From the NCBI GenBank assembly GCA_043228905.1, contig JBHGNT010000008.1, positions 15,066,001 through 15,130,000 of the forward strand: a DNA stretch of 64,000 bases. Reading direction: 5' to 3'. Numbering within the stretch: position 1 is the stretch's first letter; every line of letters starts with the position of its first letter. Of this stretch, positions 21,801 through 32,012 are shown one piece after another. Under the pieces are notes generated by a model, which worked only from the letters and a program-made list of their open reading frames with translations, was not told where the DNA came from and searched no databases. Origin of the DNA: Azolla caroliniana (Eukaryota; Polypodiophyta). Made by a program: the position numbers and the translations under genes.

Positions 21801-22878
21801 ACTTGCATCCGGTTGGTGTTGTCAACCATACGTCACCTATGCCGACAATTCAACATGTACCTTCATTCCCCATCCGGACACAGTCGTGATCACCGGCTGA
21901 GTAGGATGTGAAGCATTTCCGATCCAGGGTAAGGTGGAACGACGCTCCAGAGTCGACCACCCAGGTCATCTCGTCGCCGGCAAGGTTTAGCTCACTCTCC
22001 TCAATGATGAGCATCAACTCTTCTTCACTTGCCGCGATTGCCGTCGTTCCCTTCTGGTCTGTTCCCCTCCGGTCTTTACCGTTCCGGTCCGGTGTCCGCT
22101 TCGAATTGGTACCGTCGGTTTCCTTGTCTTTCCGGAAATGCCGACAGTTCTTCTGGAAGTGTCTCGGCTTGCCGCAATAGAAGCAAGTAGGCCTCCCCCT
22201 TGACTTTGACCGTTTCCCCGACTTTTCCCGGTTCTAGGGACTACGGTTTCTTAGTCTTCTGCGTTCCGATTCGGTAAGGAGCGCTTTGGAGTCGGAGCTC
22301 GTATCCTTATCTTTCCGACGCGCCTCCTCATCTAGCAAGCTCGACTTCACTCTTGCTAGGGATAACCAATTCCCTTCCGGCCCGGCGTTGCCCAAAGTGA
22401 CAACCAACATCTCCCAGCTATCCGGGAGGGAACCGAGCAGGAGTAGCACTAGTACCTCATTGGCGAGAGGTACTTCCAATGATGTTGCCTGGTGTATCAG
22501 CCCCTAGAAGGTATTCATGTGCTCCGCCATGCTGGAGCCATCTTGGTACCGGAGTCTTACTAGCTTTCGTAATACCGAAACCTGGTTAACAACATTTTTG
22601 TTCTGAAACATAATGTCGATCTTCTCCTAGAGCTCATGAGCCTTGCTCTCTTCATTGAAGTTGTTGTATAGACTCATGTCGATGAAGCACCATATGTACG
22701 CCGTTGTCATCATGTGCATCACCTCCCATATCATGGCGTCGATTTTTTCTGGTCTCTTGTCCCCAAACTGAACCAGCAACCAAAGACCTTTAACCACGAG
22801 CATGTCTCTCATCTTCGACTTCCACACCGAATAGTTGGAGCCGGTAAGCTTGAACATGCCTCCCAACTATTCGTCCAT
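18835..22878 (-). pseudogene. Copia-B gag-pol polyprotein (stops, one frameshift)
   Basis: Starts at ATG 22878 (third codon after it is TAG). Minus-strand order: Gag (FKLTGSNYSVWKSKM), CCHC knuckle FYCGKPRHFQKNC (about 22185-22145), protease TWVVDSGASFHLT (about 21970), GAG-pre-integrase ELWHKRLCHMS, integrase (LVHTDVCQVD, VTFIDDRSWKLW, RADNGGEYW, LNGLAERMNRTI), reverse transcriptase (FLHGDLEEEIYMPQPEGF, LLLYVDDMLIVG) and RNase H (ALSTTEAEYTA, YCDSQSAIHLAKN). One frameshift lies near 20880 between integrase and the RT-proximal part; the other breaks are single stops. It is a different copia lineage from Copia-A and Copia-E. Confidence 0.9.
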
Positions 22879-22908
22879 TTTCTATGTCGTTTTGCTCTGA
22901 TACCACTT

Positions 22909-23632
22909 TGACAGGAACTACACGCTCTCTATGAACAACGCTCGGCCACAACCGAGTCAAAAATCAAACACAGAAAACGGATAATGAACGCACGACACAA
23001 AGGAGAGAAGAGTACACAGGATGTTTAACGTGGAAAACCCTAAGAGGGAAAAACCATGGGAGTTCACAGACTCCAAACTATCACTATATCACAATGATTA
23101 CAATAGTGAGCTCACGGAGGCAACGACCTCGTGCTCACGATCTTCGCCACAGGCGGCGGTTACAACAGAGGCAATGACCTCTTCCTCTCTCTCTCTCTCT
23201 ATACACTGTTACGCGCTCTCTAGTCTTGCGCCACCAAGAATGACAACAACCTACTTCTAAGTTTGCCCTAAGTCATATTTATACTAATATGACTTTTCGG
23301 CTATTTACAAATATAGCCCCTATGGACTCTCAGAAAACATATTTACGAATATGTCCCTTTATTCGGTGAGCACTTCTCATCCGGTTCTCACCGGGTCTTC
23401 TGTAGCCGGGTACTCCTCATCCAGTTCTCATCGGGTCTTCCGTAGCCGGGTACTCCTCATCCGGTTCTCACCGGGTGTTCCAAAGACGGGTACTTGTCAT
23501 CCGGTTCTCACCGGGTCTTCCGTAGCCGGGTAGTCCACATTCGGTTTCAGCCTCGGCCTATCGGCCTCGGCCGAGTTTACTCATCAGTACTGTTCTTCTC
23601 ACTTCCCATCCGGAGGGACCTATTTCCTAACA
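22909..23632 (-). repeat. Copia-B 5' LTR
   Basis: 724 bp, same ends as 18138-18822. It differs mainly in the number of ~36-bp minisatellite units and a GCCTCGGCCTATCGGCCTCG insertion-like segment near 23545. Confidence 0.9.
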
Positions 23633-25131
23633 TGATCATATAGATAAGATGTTTAGCACATTCTCCAGACAGATGTCTCGGCATGATTCTTTCACATTAC
23701 CAAAACTATTTGATGTCTTTTGAGATGCATATACACTACGCCCAAAAGTGTTACACTTGAAGGAGGTATATCACTTTAAGAGATATATATCAGATGGGGA
23801 TGTTGGGAATGTTAAAGTGCTAAACAAAATTCATCTTCTACAAGATGGGAACTCTAAGGTGGTTGCTAGTTATTACTTTGTATGTCGAGTACAATTGTCC
23901 ATGGAGTTAAACAAATGCCAATTGAGAAGAAAGGACAGTTGCATAGTGGCTTGGTATCGGAACAAAAACAATTATGGCTCCAAGCCTTAGAAGAAAAAAG
24001 AAAGCATATTGAGGCCGCCAAGAAATATGCCACACAACAAGACACGTCATGGTGGGATGTATCTTTTAGTGATCAGAAAGGAATTATAGACAATTATGTA
24101 TTTGGTGATAATTGGAATTTGGAAACGCCATTCACATGGTCGCTACAACATGATCGTGTAAATAAAACTTTGGAGCAACCAGCAAATGCGATTAATGACA
24201 GTTTGGTCCATCGACAACAAAGAGACATTTATGTGGGACCAAGGATGACCAAAGCAACCGAAGCTAGATGGCAAGGCAATTTGCAAGAGCTCGCGGCGGG
24301 GATGTTGATTGCAACGCCGGCTAATGAGAACTCACATGGCCACCAATTTTGAGTTGGTAAAATTCTAGAAGTGCTAATGCATGAAATAGAAAACACTTGC
24401 AAGTCTATAAATGTTCATGGGTACAACACTAGAAGTGCAAATGCTTTTACAGGTAAGTATACATTAGAGATGATTGAATGCCCAACGAAAAGGGGAGGTA
24501 GGAAGAGGAAGCGAAACATTTGTAACACCTTGACCCTTGATATCTTTGATGTGGATATCATCGTGTAGGACTTTATGCTTACAGAAGCCGGATGATTAAG
24601 GAAGTCAACAATAGATATAATAAAAGAAATATTACCAGGTCTACAAGGTGGCTCGAGTCAAAGGCCAACAAGATCTGCTACATATAATCTAAAGTCAAAC
24701 CATTTGGTTAATGATGAAGATAATGCACTGATTGGTACATCTGAGGATGACGAGTAGGAATCGTCATTGTATATTAGTTATATTCGTGATTCTCCGTAAA
24801 GGAGTGATCATGAATGTATTTTTGGCTATTAAGTGTAACTACATTCCGCTTGTAACAAATCGAGTAATATAAAAGCATGTGTTTTGAATTCTTATGATTT
24901 CTAAAAAATCGATTCTTATAAAATAACATTGGTTGTAAACTTTGTGATATAAATTTAGAATGTAACATTCTGAAATTCCTCTTCTTTTATTTATTTCTAA
25001 ATCACGAAAATAGTGGATTTTTAACCTTTTTCATAGTATGTTTGAACATGTATGATATTGGTATCAATGTGTTTTGTAAAATCATTGAAAAAGTGCTAAA
25101 ATCAACCAAAATATTCCTTATCCTTCCATTT

Positions 25132-25167
25132 ATGCGTGATCCTTCCACTTGTGAACGCGAACGTGTT
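25132..25167 (-). repeat. right terminal inverted repeat, copy 1
   Basis: Reverse complement of 4705-4740 with about three mismatches; followed by TGAA (25168-25171). The same end occurs at 47997-48032. Confidence 0.78.
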
Positions 25168-27165
25168 TGAAGTGATCCGGAAGGACACCCTGTGTTACTG
25201 GCTAGTTCGGCCCAAGAGTAACACAGTTTTGGTGACCACGATTCTTGTGGAAAGCAGCGAACAACGGGGGGATGGATGACTAGGCCAACGAACGACCTAG
25301 TCGTTGAATGAGCAAGAAGGCTAGCGGAGAGACTACGGAAGCGAGAAGCTTACCAGCAGGCAGTTGAGTAGATCTGGTTGGATCGGTCTTTTTCCGGCGC
25401 GATACGGCGGCTTGCGGAGGAGTCCCTCCGGTTACAGTACAATCCATACCCAGACGAAGGAAGCAATTTGAGCAATTTGTGGTACGCGGAATCCATCCTA
25501 GAGACCCTCACGGCGAGTGAGAGAGATTATCGGGAGCACAGTGCTCAATCCAATTATATGGAGCAGTCATGACACCCCCAAAGGCCCGGAAGACGACGAT
25601 TCGGAAAACATATGAACGCCAGAACCGGAAACGACAAAACCGGCATCCCCGGTTAACGAAACAGGGCCGGACGAGCAAGTACCAACACCAACAAACAACC
25701 AATTGGAAACTCAGGAGGAACAGGCTCCGATATCACCACCCGAGTCACCAAAAAAACAAGAGGAGTGGGTATCGACAGAATAGATAGACGATGACACCAT
25801 TCCGTACCAATATTCGAAATATCGGGATGACCCGGACACAGAAGCCCACATATACGCTTTTCTCCAAACATAGGAGACGAACCATGTTTCCCAACAACTA
25901 AATGAAGTAGAGGCCGAATGATGAGAGATAGCAGAATTTGGCATGACCTTGGAGGGATTGGCGGCACGATGGCTCTCCAGGCACCTCCCCGGTAGTATTG
26001 ACACATTTGAAAAGTTAAAGACAAGGTTTCTACGATTCTTCCACATACAGCTGTATCAAAGGGAAATTGTTGGGCAATTCTATACGACACGACCTGACCC
26101 AACAGAAACCATTCAGCAGTTCGTCATACGGTTCCAGGAAATGCATAGTCAACTCCCTAGAGCACCAACGGAAGAAGAAGCGTAAGCGGTATTTTTGGCG
26201 TCGCTCCGGGAACCCCTTCGAATAGTGTGTGTAGTCATAGATTTTCGGATCAACACAATAGACCAGGTCATTGACCGGGTCATGGACATGGACAAGAACA
26301 GTTCTTGGCGGACGATGGGGGCACACTCCGACGACCACTCCCTACCGAAGAGGACCTACGGTTTTGCGAGGCGGTTCAATGCATGACGTGCCTTAATTCC
26401 GGGCATTCAATGGTAGAATGCACAATGAGATCACAATGCATGCTATGCCATTCCCGGTCACACACAATGAACCACTGTGAATATAATCTGCTAAACCAGC
26501 AGGCGAGACCAGTCCGGCTTATTGAATCCCGGACCGACTGACAAGACGAAGAAGAACGGTTCCAGTGAGACGATCGTTACAGACTGATCCAAGACATCTT
26601 ATACGACGATAGACGGCATGAGTATGATCGGGACCGTAATGATAGAGGTCGGGACTATAACCGTGATCGATATGATCGTGATTACTCCCCCGGTCATAAT
26701 CGGAGGAGGGATGACCAACAAGGAGACTATGCAGATTCGGATAGGCGCCAGATGGGATATCGAAACAACCGATGCTACAATAAAAAATGGAATGCTCGAA
26801 GAGAGGAGTGTCGGGAACCGGCAAAGGATTATCAACGGGAGCCAGATAGAAATATCACGGGTGTTCAATTGAAGCAACGAAGATTATAGGAGCCCAGTCG
26901 GGCAATATCCGGTTTTCAGCTGGGTAACACGGCAAATGCGGAGACTAGTAATACAAGGAAGGTGTATTGCTATTATTGCAGGCAAGACCGACACTACAGC
27001 CACCAGTGTTCGGTCAAGAACAACAAGAAGCAACTGCCAGTTAATATGGTTATTGCGGAGGTGACCGACATTTAGCAGGTCACCGCTCGGTCAAAAGGAA
27101 AGTTGGCCGAATGGGAGGCTTAGGAAGCAATCCAGAAGCAAGCCACGGAATGGATAGAGAGGGCT
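25168..27165 (+). pseudogene. Ty3/gypsy gag fragment with three zinc knuckles (Gypsy-F)
   Basis: Degenerate gag in several frames. TTTTGGTGACCACGATTC at about 25246-25263 could be an LTR end plus primer site. A retrotransposon Gag capsid part follows (LEGLAARWLSRHLPGSIDTF, 25949 on; FVIRFQEMHSQLPRAP). Two adjacent CCHC knuckles, CMTCLNSGHSMVEC and CMLCHSRSHTMNHC (about 26382-26480), are followed 500 bp later by CYYCRQDRHYSHQC (about 26970) and by TARSKGKLAEWE, a segment typical of some plant gypsy gag-pol proteins ahead of protease. Protease and RT are absent because another element's sequence begins near 27166. Confidence 0.72.
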
Positions 27166-28350
27166 CGTATCTAGCACCGCGTCCTGGCGAGCCAGCTTTC
27201 GATAACCAAAAGCAAGTAATCCTAGGACTGGCACGACTGCTAGCAACGTAGGTCTTCGGTATGCCCTTGGATTCCCACATTATCGATACCATACGTGAGG
27301 ACTTGAAGACAGATGCTTTCGCCCAAGCCATTCTAGCAGAAATTGATCCCTCTCGAGCATCTTCTTCGCAATCACAACAACCAGATACAAACTATTGACA
27401 ATTCGAATGTCATGATGGATTACTATTCTTTAAGAAACTCTTGTATGTTCCTAATGGTTCTTGTCGCCTTCGAGTAGTTCAAAACGCTCATGACACATAT
27501 ACAACTGGGCATTTTGGTAGTACTAAAACATTAGATTTAGTACAACGATCACTCTGGTTGCCCCATATGCGACAATTTATGGAAGATTTTGTTCGGATTT
27601 GTGATACATTTTTTAGAGCAAAAATGCCAAGGCATCATCCATATGGTTTATTAGAACCATTACCACTTCCAAGCAAGCCGTGGCAATCCATTGCTCTAGA
27701 TTTCATCACAGATCTTCTAGTTTCTAACGGATTCGATGCAATCTTAACAGTAGTAGATCGATATACGAAGATGGCCAATTTCCAGTGAGGAAACCGCCGA
27801 AACTGTCATGCATGAAGTATGTCGGCATCATGGCCTTCCTGATATTATCATCAGCAACCGTGGACCCCAGTTCATCTCAAAATTCTGGAAGCACCTCTTT
27901 AAAATTGTCAAGGTCACTTGTAACCTCTGCTCTGGTTACCACCCGCAAATAGACAACCAAGCAAAACGAACAAATCATACGTTTGAGCAGTATCTTCAGT
28001 GCTTTCTAAGCTATCATCAAGATGATTGGGCATTTGCGTATAATAACTCCTCCTCCGGTGGTGTGTCTACGGGTTATCACCCCGGTGGTGTGTATTTGAA
28101 ACCCTAGAGTTACCCACAAATCCTTGTGCAGAGGATCATTTGGAGCGGTTACGCAAGATACAAGCGGATTTATCTACTCATCTACAACAAGCTCAACAAA
28201 CACACAAGGTTTACGTGGATCGCCATTGGCTTCCATCTAGTTTTAACATTGGAGATCAGGTATGGCTACTACGACAACACATCAAGAGTACTCGCCCATG
28301 CGAGAAGTTGGATTATTGGCGATTAGGTCCTTTCTGTATTATCGGTTTTC
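27166..28350 (+). pseudogene. Chromo-1-family integrase fragment
   Basis: Matches, on the opposite strand, the integrase of Chromo-1 (31100-32030). It contains the zinc-binding part (HDTYTTGHFGSTKTLDLVQ ... the first Cys kept and the second CxxC position reading CDTFFRAK), then LDFITDLLVSNGFDAI with the first catalytic Asp, DRYTKMANF, HHGLPDIIISNRGPQF (the second Asp position reads N) and GYHPQIDNQAKRTN. A ~20-bp gap and frameshifts occur near 27790 and 28110. The sequence breaks off at LGPFCIIGF before the chromodomain. Confidence 0.8.
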
Positions 28351-28940
28351 TCTTCCCTTGGATCATTCCATCCGGTACACTCTTGGATCTGCCTCTCCGT
28401 TCGGTCCACCTCTTCCTTTCGTAATCTCACCCCCGAATGGCCTTCCAGTACTAGCGGCCAAAATCTGGTGTTGGTTCCAGATGCAACACCCTTCTCTCCG
28501 CCTACCCGGATCCTTGCTGACAACGAGTAGTGGATGGCCTCAACATTCCAAGCCATGGCTTCCTCCATTATCCTCTTCATGCCGCCTCGTCCAATGTTCA
28601 TTTCAAGGGGCCTTCGTGTATCGCATGCATGTACCCGTCCATTCTAGAGGTACACGACATTGTTCTTGAGTGCTTCGGCGAAATAGGCACACTCTCTTCA
28701 GATGTGGTCTACCGAAGGACTCCGGTAATGCGACTATCCCCCACCATCTCTCCGGGTTTGCGCGATCTGGAGATTGCGCACCATTTTCATCAGCTCCTCC
28801 AAAGTTGCACCCCAGAATGGGCCCTTGACCACGTTGGTCGGGACTGTACCCGACTCGAGCCACACCTTCGTGTCTCTTCTGCCCATGCCGGAATCAATCC
28901 CTCCAGCTTCTTCCTGACACCCGGTGTCGTGAGGTTCGTC
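28351..28940 (-). pseudogene. Gypsy-D-family gag fragment, reverse orientation
   Basis: On the minus strand, GRGGMKRIMEEAMAWNVEAI and PLVLEGHSGVRLRKEE align with GHGGMKPVMEEAEAHHVEAL and PLVLEDHSGARLKREE of the Gypsy-D gag (36370-36545). Upstream, VVKGPFWGATLEELMKMVR aligns with AVKGPSGGAALEELTQMVR. So an inverted second copy of this gag lies a few hundred bases left of Gypsy-D itself. Frameshifted; ends are not defined by LTRs. Confidence 0.78.
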
Positions 28941-29199
28941 ACACACGATATGAAAAATACCGAAATAATTATTTAAATTAAACTTAAGGGCTTGGTATGG
29001 AAAGATGGGCATCTTCAAGAGCTTCCGAATGCATTTTACTACATATGAAATAGACAACTATGAATCAAGTTATGTGAGTAAGAAGATAGGAAAACAGAAC
29101 TGTGAGATATCCCACATAGATAGGACAACATCGGATCCAACAGTATATAATCAGACCCATAACTTATTATTTCATATGTGTGTGTTTGGAGAATACAAC
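28941..29199. other. unassigned AT-rich sequence
   Basis: No coding sense, repeats or known element ends seen. Confidence 0.5.
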
Positions 29200-29780
29200 T
29201 GTTAGGGTGATTTGGCCCAAACTATTTAGATGGATGGATGCAGATGAACAACTTGGAATGATTTTGGATGATTGTCGGATCGGTGGACATGCGGCTCAAT
29301 CAGATCAGTTGGGACGCGCGGCTCGGTCTGGACAGGCAGATCGGCCAGGATGCGAGGATCAGTCAGTAATGACGCGCGAATCGGGTAGGACGGCTGTACA
29401 GATCATGCACAAGTTTTTTTAGGGGAAGAAGGAGCTGCTGTCGGACTGGGAACCGAGCTCTCTCTTCCTCAATCATCATTCTCTGTAGGGTTGCCATCGT
29501 TGTAATTGTCACTATTATTGTAATTGAATCTCTTGTTTCCGTCTATCTGTGTTATCTGTGTCATCTGTGTTATCTGTGTTTCTGGGAGTGTCTTCTTTCA
29601 CGTCTCTCGAGTGTGCTCCTTGATTAAGTCGGTATACGCGTTGGTCGTTCAATCAGGCCACTGACAGGTATAACAGGCCTTACACTTTTGTGCTTCTCGT
29701 TTCCTCGTCTCTCTTGCTCTTCGGTTCAGGGCCCCCGTGGTCTCGCCTTAATTCACACGCGAAAGCGAAACAACGCGACA
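29200..29780 (+). repeat. Gypsy-D putative 5' LTR
   Basis: It begins TGTTAGGGTG and ends ...GCGACA, four bases before the primer site. It includes CTGTGTTATCTGTGTCATCTG microsatellite-like repeats (about 29545-29582). There is no second copy in the window, so the left edge is a guess from the TG start. Confidence 0.55.
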
Positions 29781-29784
29781 TCTT

Positions 29785-29800
29785 TGGTGAACCCGACGTG
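29785..29800 (+). promoter_or_regulatory. Gypsy-D primer-binding site
   Basis: TGGTGAACCCGACGTG, identical over 16 bases to the LARD-1 site at 1741-1756. Confidence 0.75.
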
Positions 29801-30029
29801 AAACAAGGCGGTAGAGGAGTGAAGATGAGGGGATCAGAGCTCACCAAAGCCATGGAGGAAGCGATCGATCAGATAGTGTGTGCTCGCGAGGGCACGAGCG
29901 CCCTCGACAGGGCCATTGAAGCAATTGTCAGCACGATAGGCCGATTCGGTGGGAAGGACGCCACGAGCTATTTGGTGGCCTACCGAGCCGAGATGGTGAT
30001 GAGAGACATTCCGATGGATAGACGTCTCG

Positions 30030-30453
30030 TGTCAGGAATAATACTAAAGAATAGATGGAATTAGTACTAAGAAGAGTAGTACTATTAGTACTAAGAGGAC
30101 GGGACTACGTAAGATTCCCGAGAGAGGAAGTGAGAAGAGGAGAGAGAGAGAAAGATGAGGACAATAGCTAATATAATATGTGAAAAGATAAGACTTACAA
30201 GCGGCTAAGAGGCTTAAGACTGGCGTTGAACCAATTTGGTTCGAAACAATGCTTTGTGCCTCCTTTTATAGTGTTTTTAGGAATAATCCTGAAGCTTCTA
30301 GAATGTTCCAGAGAGATCTGGAATATACATCAATTTTCTATGATAAAACATAAATGAAAATAATATCCTACAAATTACAATTCATAGTCTAATGGTAAGA
30401 GCTTGACCCACGTAACATAAGGTCATGCGTTCGTGTCTTGCCATATCATGACA
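30030..30453 (-). repeat. Chromo-1 3' LTR
   Basis: 424 bp. Begins with repeated AGTACTA-type motifs (30042-30097) and ends with a tRNA-like module in plus orientation: A box TAGTCTAATGG (about 30386) and a degenerate B box GTTCGTGTC (about 30429). Also contains GTTGAACCAATTTGGTTC, a short inverted repeat. Confidence 0.88.
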
Positions 30454-30470
30454 CTATCTCCCCCTTAAAG

Positions 30471-31901
30471 ACGACGAGTGGAACGAGTCGGCGCTGATTG
30501 CGGACCGGGTTTGTCCGGATACTTTTGCTGGAAATTAGCAAGAAGATCATGTGCATTGGCAACATGCTCGACGGGTTCCCAAGTACGTTCGCTCGGACTA
30601 TAACCAAGCTAAGCGACCAAGTAATAAAGTTTGTTGCGAACAAGTTTGGAATCGAGGATGGCAACAACTTCATACTCAGGGCCGACGTCCAACTCTAGCG
30701 AGGGCGGCGGTGGGGTCACATGATCGGGAATGGTGTTTGCTTTATAAGGTTCAAGAAGAGAACAATGGAAAACTAGATGTATCTGAAGCTGCGGAGGGAG
30801 ATCAAGGCGGAATGTGACATCATTAATCTTACCCGTAATACGGAAGGGACCGAGTCGTCGATAATCCAACTTGTCGCACGGTCAAGTAGTCTTGATGTGA
30901 CGACGTAAGAGCCATACTCGATCTCCGATGGCAAAAGAGGAGGGAATCCGATGACGATCCACATAAGTCTTCTGTGTGTTTAGCATGACGAAGGTGAGTA
31001 GAGAGATCCATCTGGATCTTGCGTAGCCTCTCCAAATGATCCTCGGCACGAGGGTTGGTAGGTAGCTCCGGGGTGTCGATCACCGACCAGCAAGGATGGA
31101 AACCGGTATAAGCGAAAAATGGGGAGACCCGAGTCGAGGAGTGAATAGCATTATTATACGCAAACTCCGCAAAGTGGAGAATCTCGGCCCAATCGTCCTA
31201 TTGATAATTCAAGAAACACCTGAGATATTGCTCCAGCGTTCCGCCTGCCCGTCGGTCTGAGGATGGTAGCCGGAAGAGAGGTTGCAGGAGACCTTGAGCA
31301 TCTTGAAGAGATGCTGCCAAAATTTGGAGAGAAATTGCGGTCCTCAGTCACTAATGATACTGTCTGGGAGGCCATGATGCCGAAATACCTCACGCATAAC
31401 AAGGGCGGCAGTTTCCTCGCTAGTAATGGCTTTAGTACACGGCACAAAATGTGCCATCTTCGTATATCGATCGACGACGGTTAGGATAGCATCGAACCCC
31501 TTCGAGACCGGCAGATCTGTGATAAAATCAAGACAAATAGACTGCCACGGCTTACTTGGAATCGGTAAAGGTTCCAACAAGCCATATGGATGGTGTCGTG
31601 GCATCTTTGCTCGGCAGCAAGCATCACAGGTCCGAACGTAGTCGTCGACAAAATGCCGCATGTGGGGCCACCAAAAAGATCGTTGCACTAGCTCCAACGT
31701 CTTAGTACTACCGAAATGTCCCGCCGTATGGGTGTCGTGACAGGAGCAATCGGGGACATATACGCGCTTTTTAAAGAATAACAAACCATCAAGATATTTG
31801 AATTGTCGGTAGTCAATACCTGGTTGTTGAGACTGAGAACAGGATGCCCGAGAAGTATCAATGTGCGCCAGGATGTCTCGATCAAAACTATCCGTCTTCA
31901 A
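30471..31901 (-). pseudogene. Chromo-1 integrase and chromodomain
   Basis: Minus strand. The zinc-binding part (HDTHTAGHFGSTKTLELVQ ... CDACCRAK), core with LDFITDLPVSKGFDAILTVV (first catalytic Asp) and HHGLPDSIISD (second) lie at 31344-31901. After frameshifts, the C-terminal GPFRITGKINDVTFRLDLP and a chromodomain follow: YEVVAILDSKLVRNKLYYLVA, one stop where Trp is expected, then LGYSPSERTWEPVEHVANA (about 30700-30560) and YPDKPGP. The chromodomain hallmark (YxVExIL ... YLVxWxGY ... WEP) is clear apart from that stop. Confidence 0.85.
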
Positions 31902-32012
31902 GGTTGCACGTATGTCACGGTAATCGGTGAATCCATCGGGGTGTGAAAAATCTGCGTCGTGTGCAATCGTGTTGGTCCCAAGATTACTTGCTTTTGATCA
32001 TCAAATGTTGCA

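Larger units (their letters stand above)
18138..23632 (-). mobile_element. Copia-B: complete Ty1/copia retrotransposon nested in the transposon (minus)
   Basis: LTRs 18138-18822 (3' LTR) and 22909-23632 (5' LTR), target duplication TGATC on both sides (18133-18137, 23633-23637). On the minus strand the 5' LTR is followed after three bases by TGGTATCAGAGC (initiator-Met primer site, about 22895-22906), and a purine tract (GGAGTGAAGGGGGAGTT, 18823-18839) precedes the 3' LTR. The insertion splits the HTHDHID motif of the DUF7869 gene. Confidence 0.93.
11158..24799 (+). pseudogene. DUF7869-like transposon protein, copy 1 (split by Copia-A and Copia-B)
   Basis: Pieces: 11158-11640, about 11671-11899, 17665-18137 and 23633-24799. 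The start codon position reads ATA (11158-11160) where copy 2 has ATG. The N-terminus carries three tandem ~13-residue repeats (DSPFSIEEYCLSS type). The 17.7-kb piece has MIDGMDQKTTCLP, then IQLDNTATENKNSTVFGY in another frame, then VDHTHD; the next base is where Copia-B entered, and HIDKMF resumes after it. These motifs match what I remember as Pfam DUF7869, found in proteins of plants, algae and animals. Spaced acidic residues in IDGMDQ, QLDNTA and HTHDHID could be an RNase-H-fold catalytic set, but that is inference. Copy 1 also has a frameshift near 17885, an ~80-bp deletion near 23825 and several stops. The stop at 24797-24799 is shared with copy 2. Confidence 0.72.
4705..25167. mobile_element. 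TIR DNA transposon copy 1: ParB-methyltransferase + DUF7869 genes, with two nested copia elements
   Basis: Ends are inverted repeats: 4705-4740 reads AACACATTCGCG..., and the reverse complement of 25132-25167 reads AACACGTTCGCG..., with about 33 of 36 positions matching. TGAA flanks both sides (4701-4704, 25168-25171), a candidate 4-bp target duplication. Removing Copia-A and Copia-B with one target duplication each leaves about 9.5 kb. Inside, a minus-strand gene (5916-10133) encodes a ParB-like domain plus a DNA methyltransferase, and a plus-strand gene (11158-24799) encodes a DUF7869-like protein; they diverge from a ~0.9-kb AT-rich spacer. The right half recurs at 39926-48032 with the same right end. 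I cannot place it in a named transposon superfamily. The boundaries and the pairing of the two ends are inferred by eye. Confidence 0.78.
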
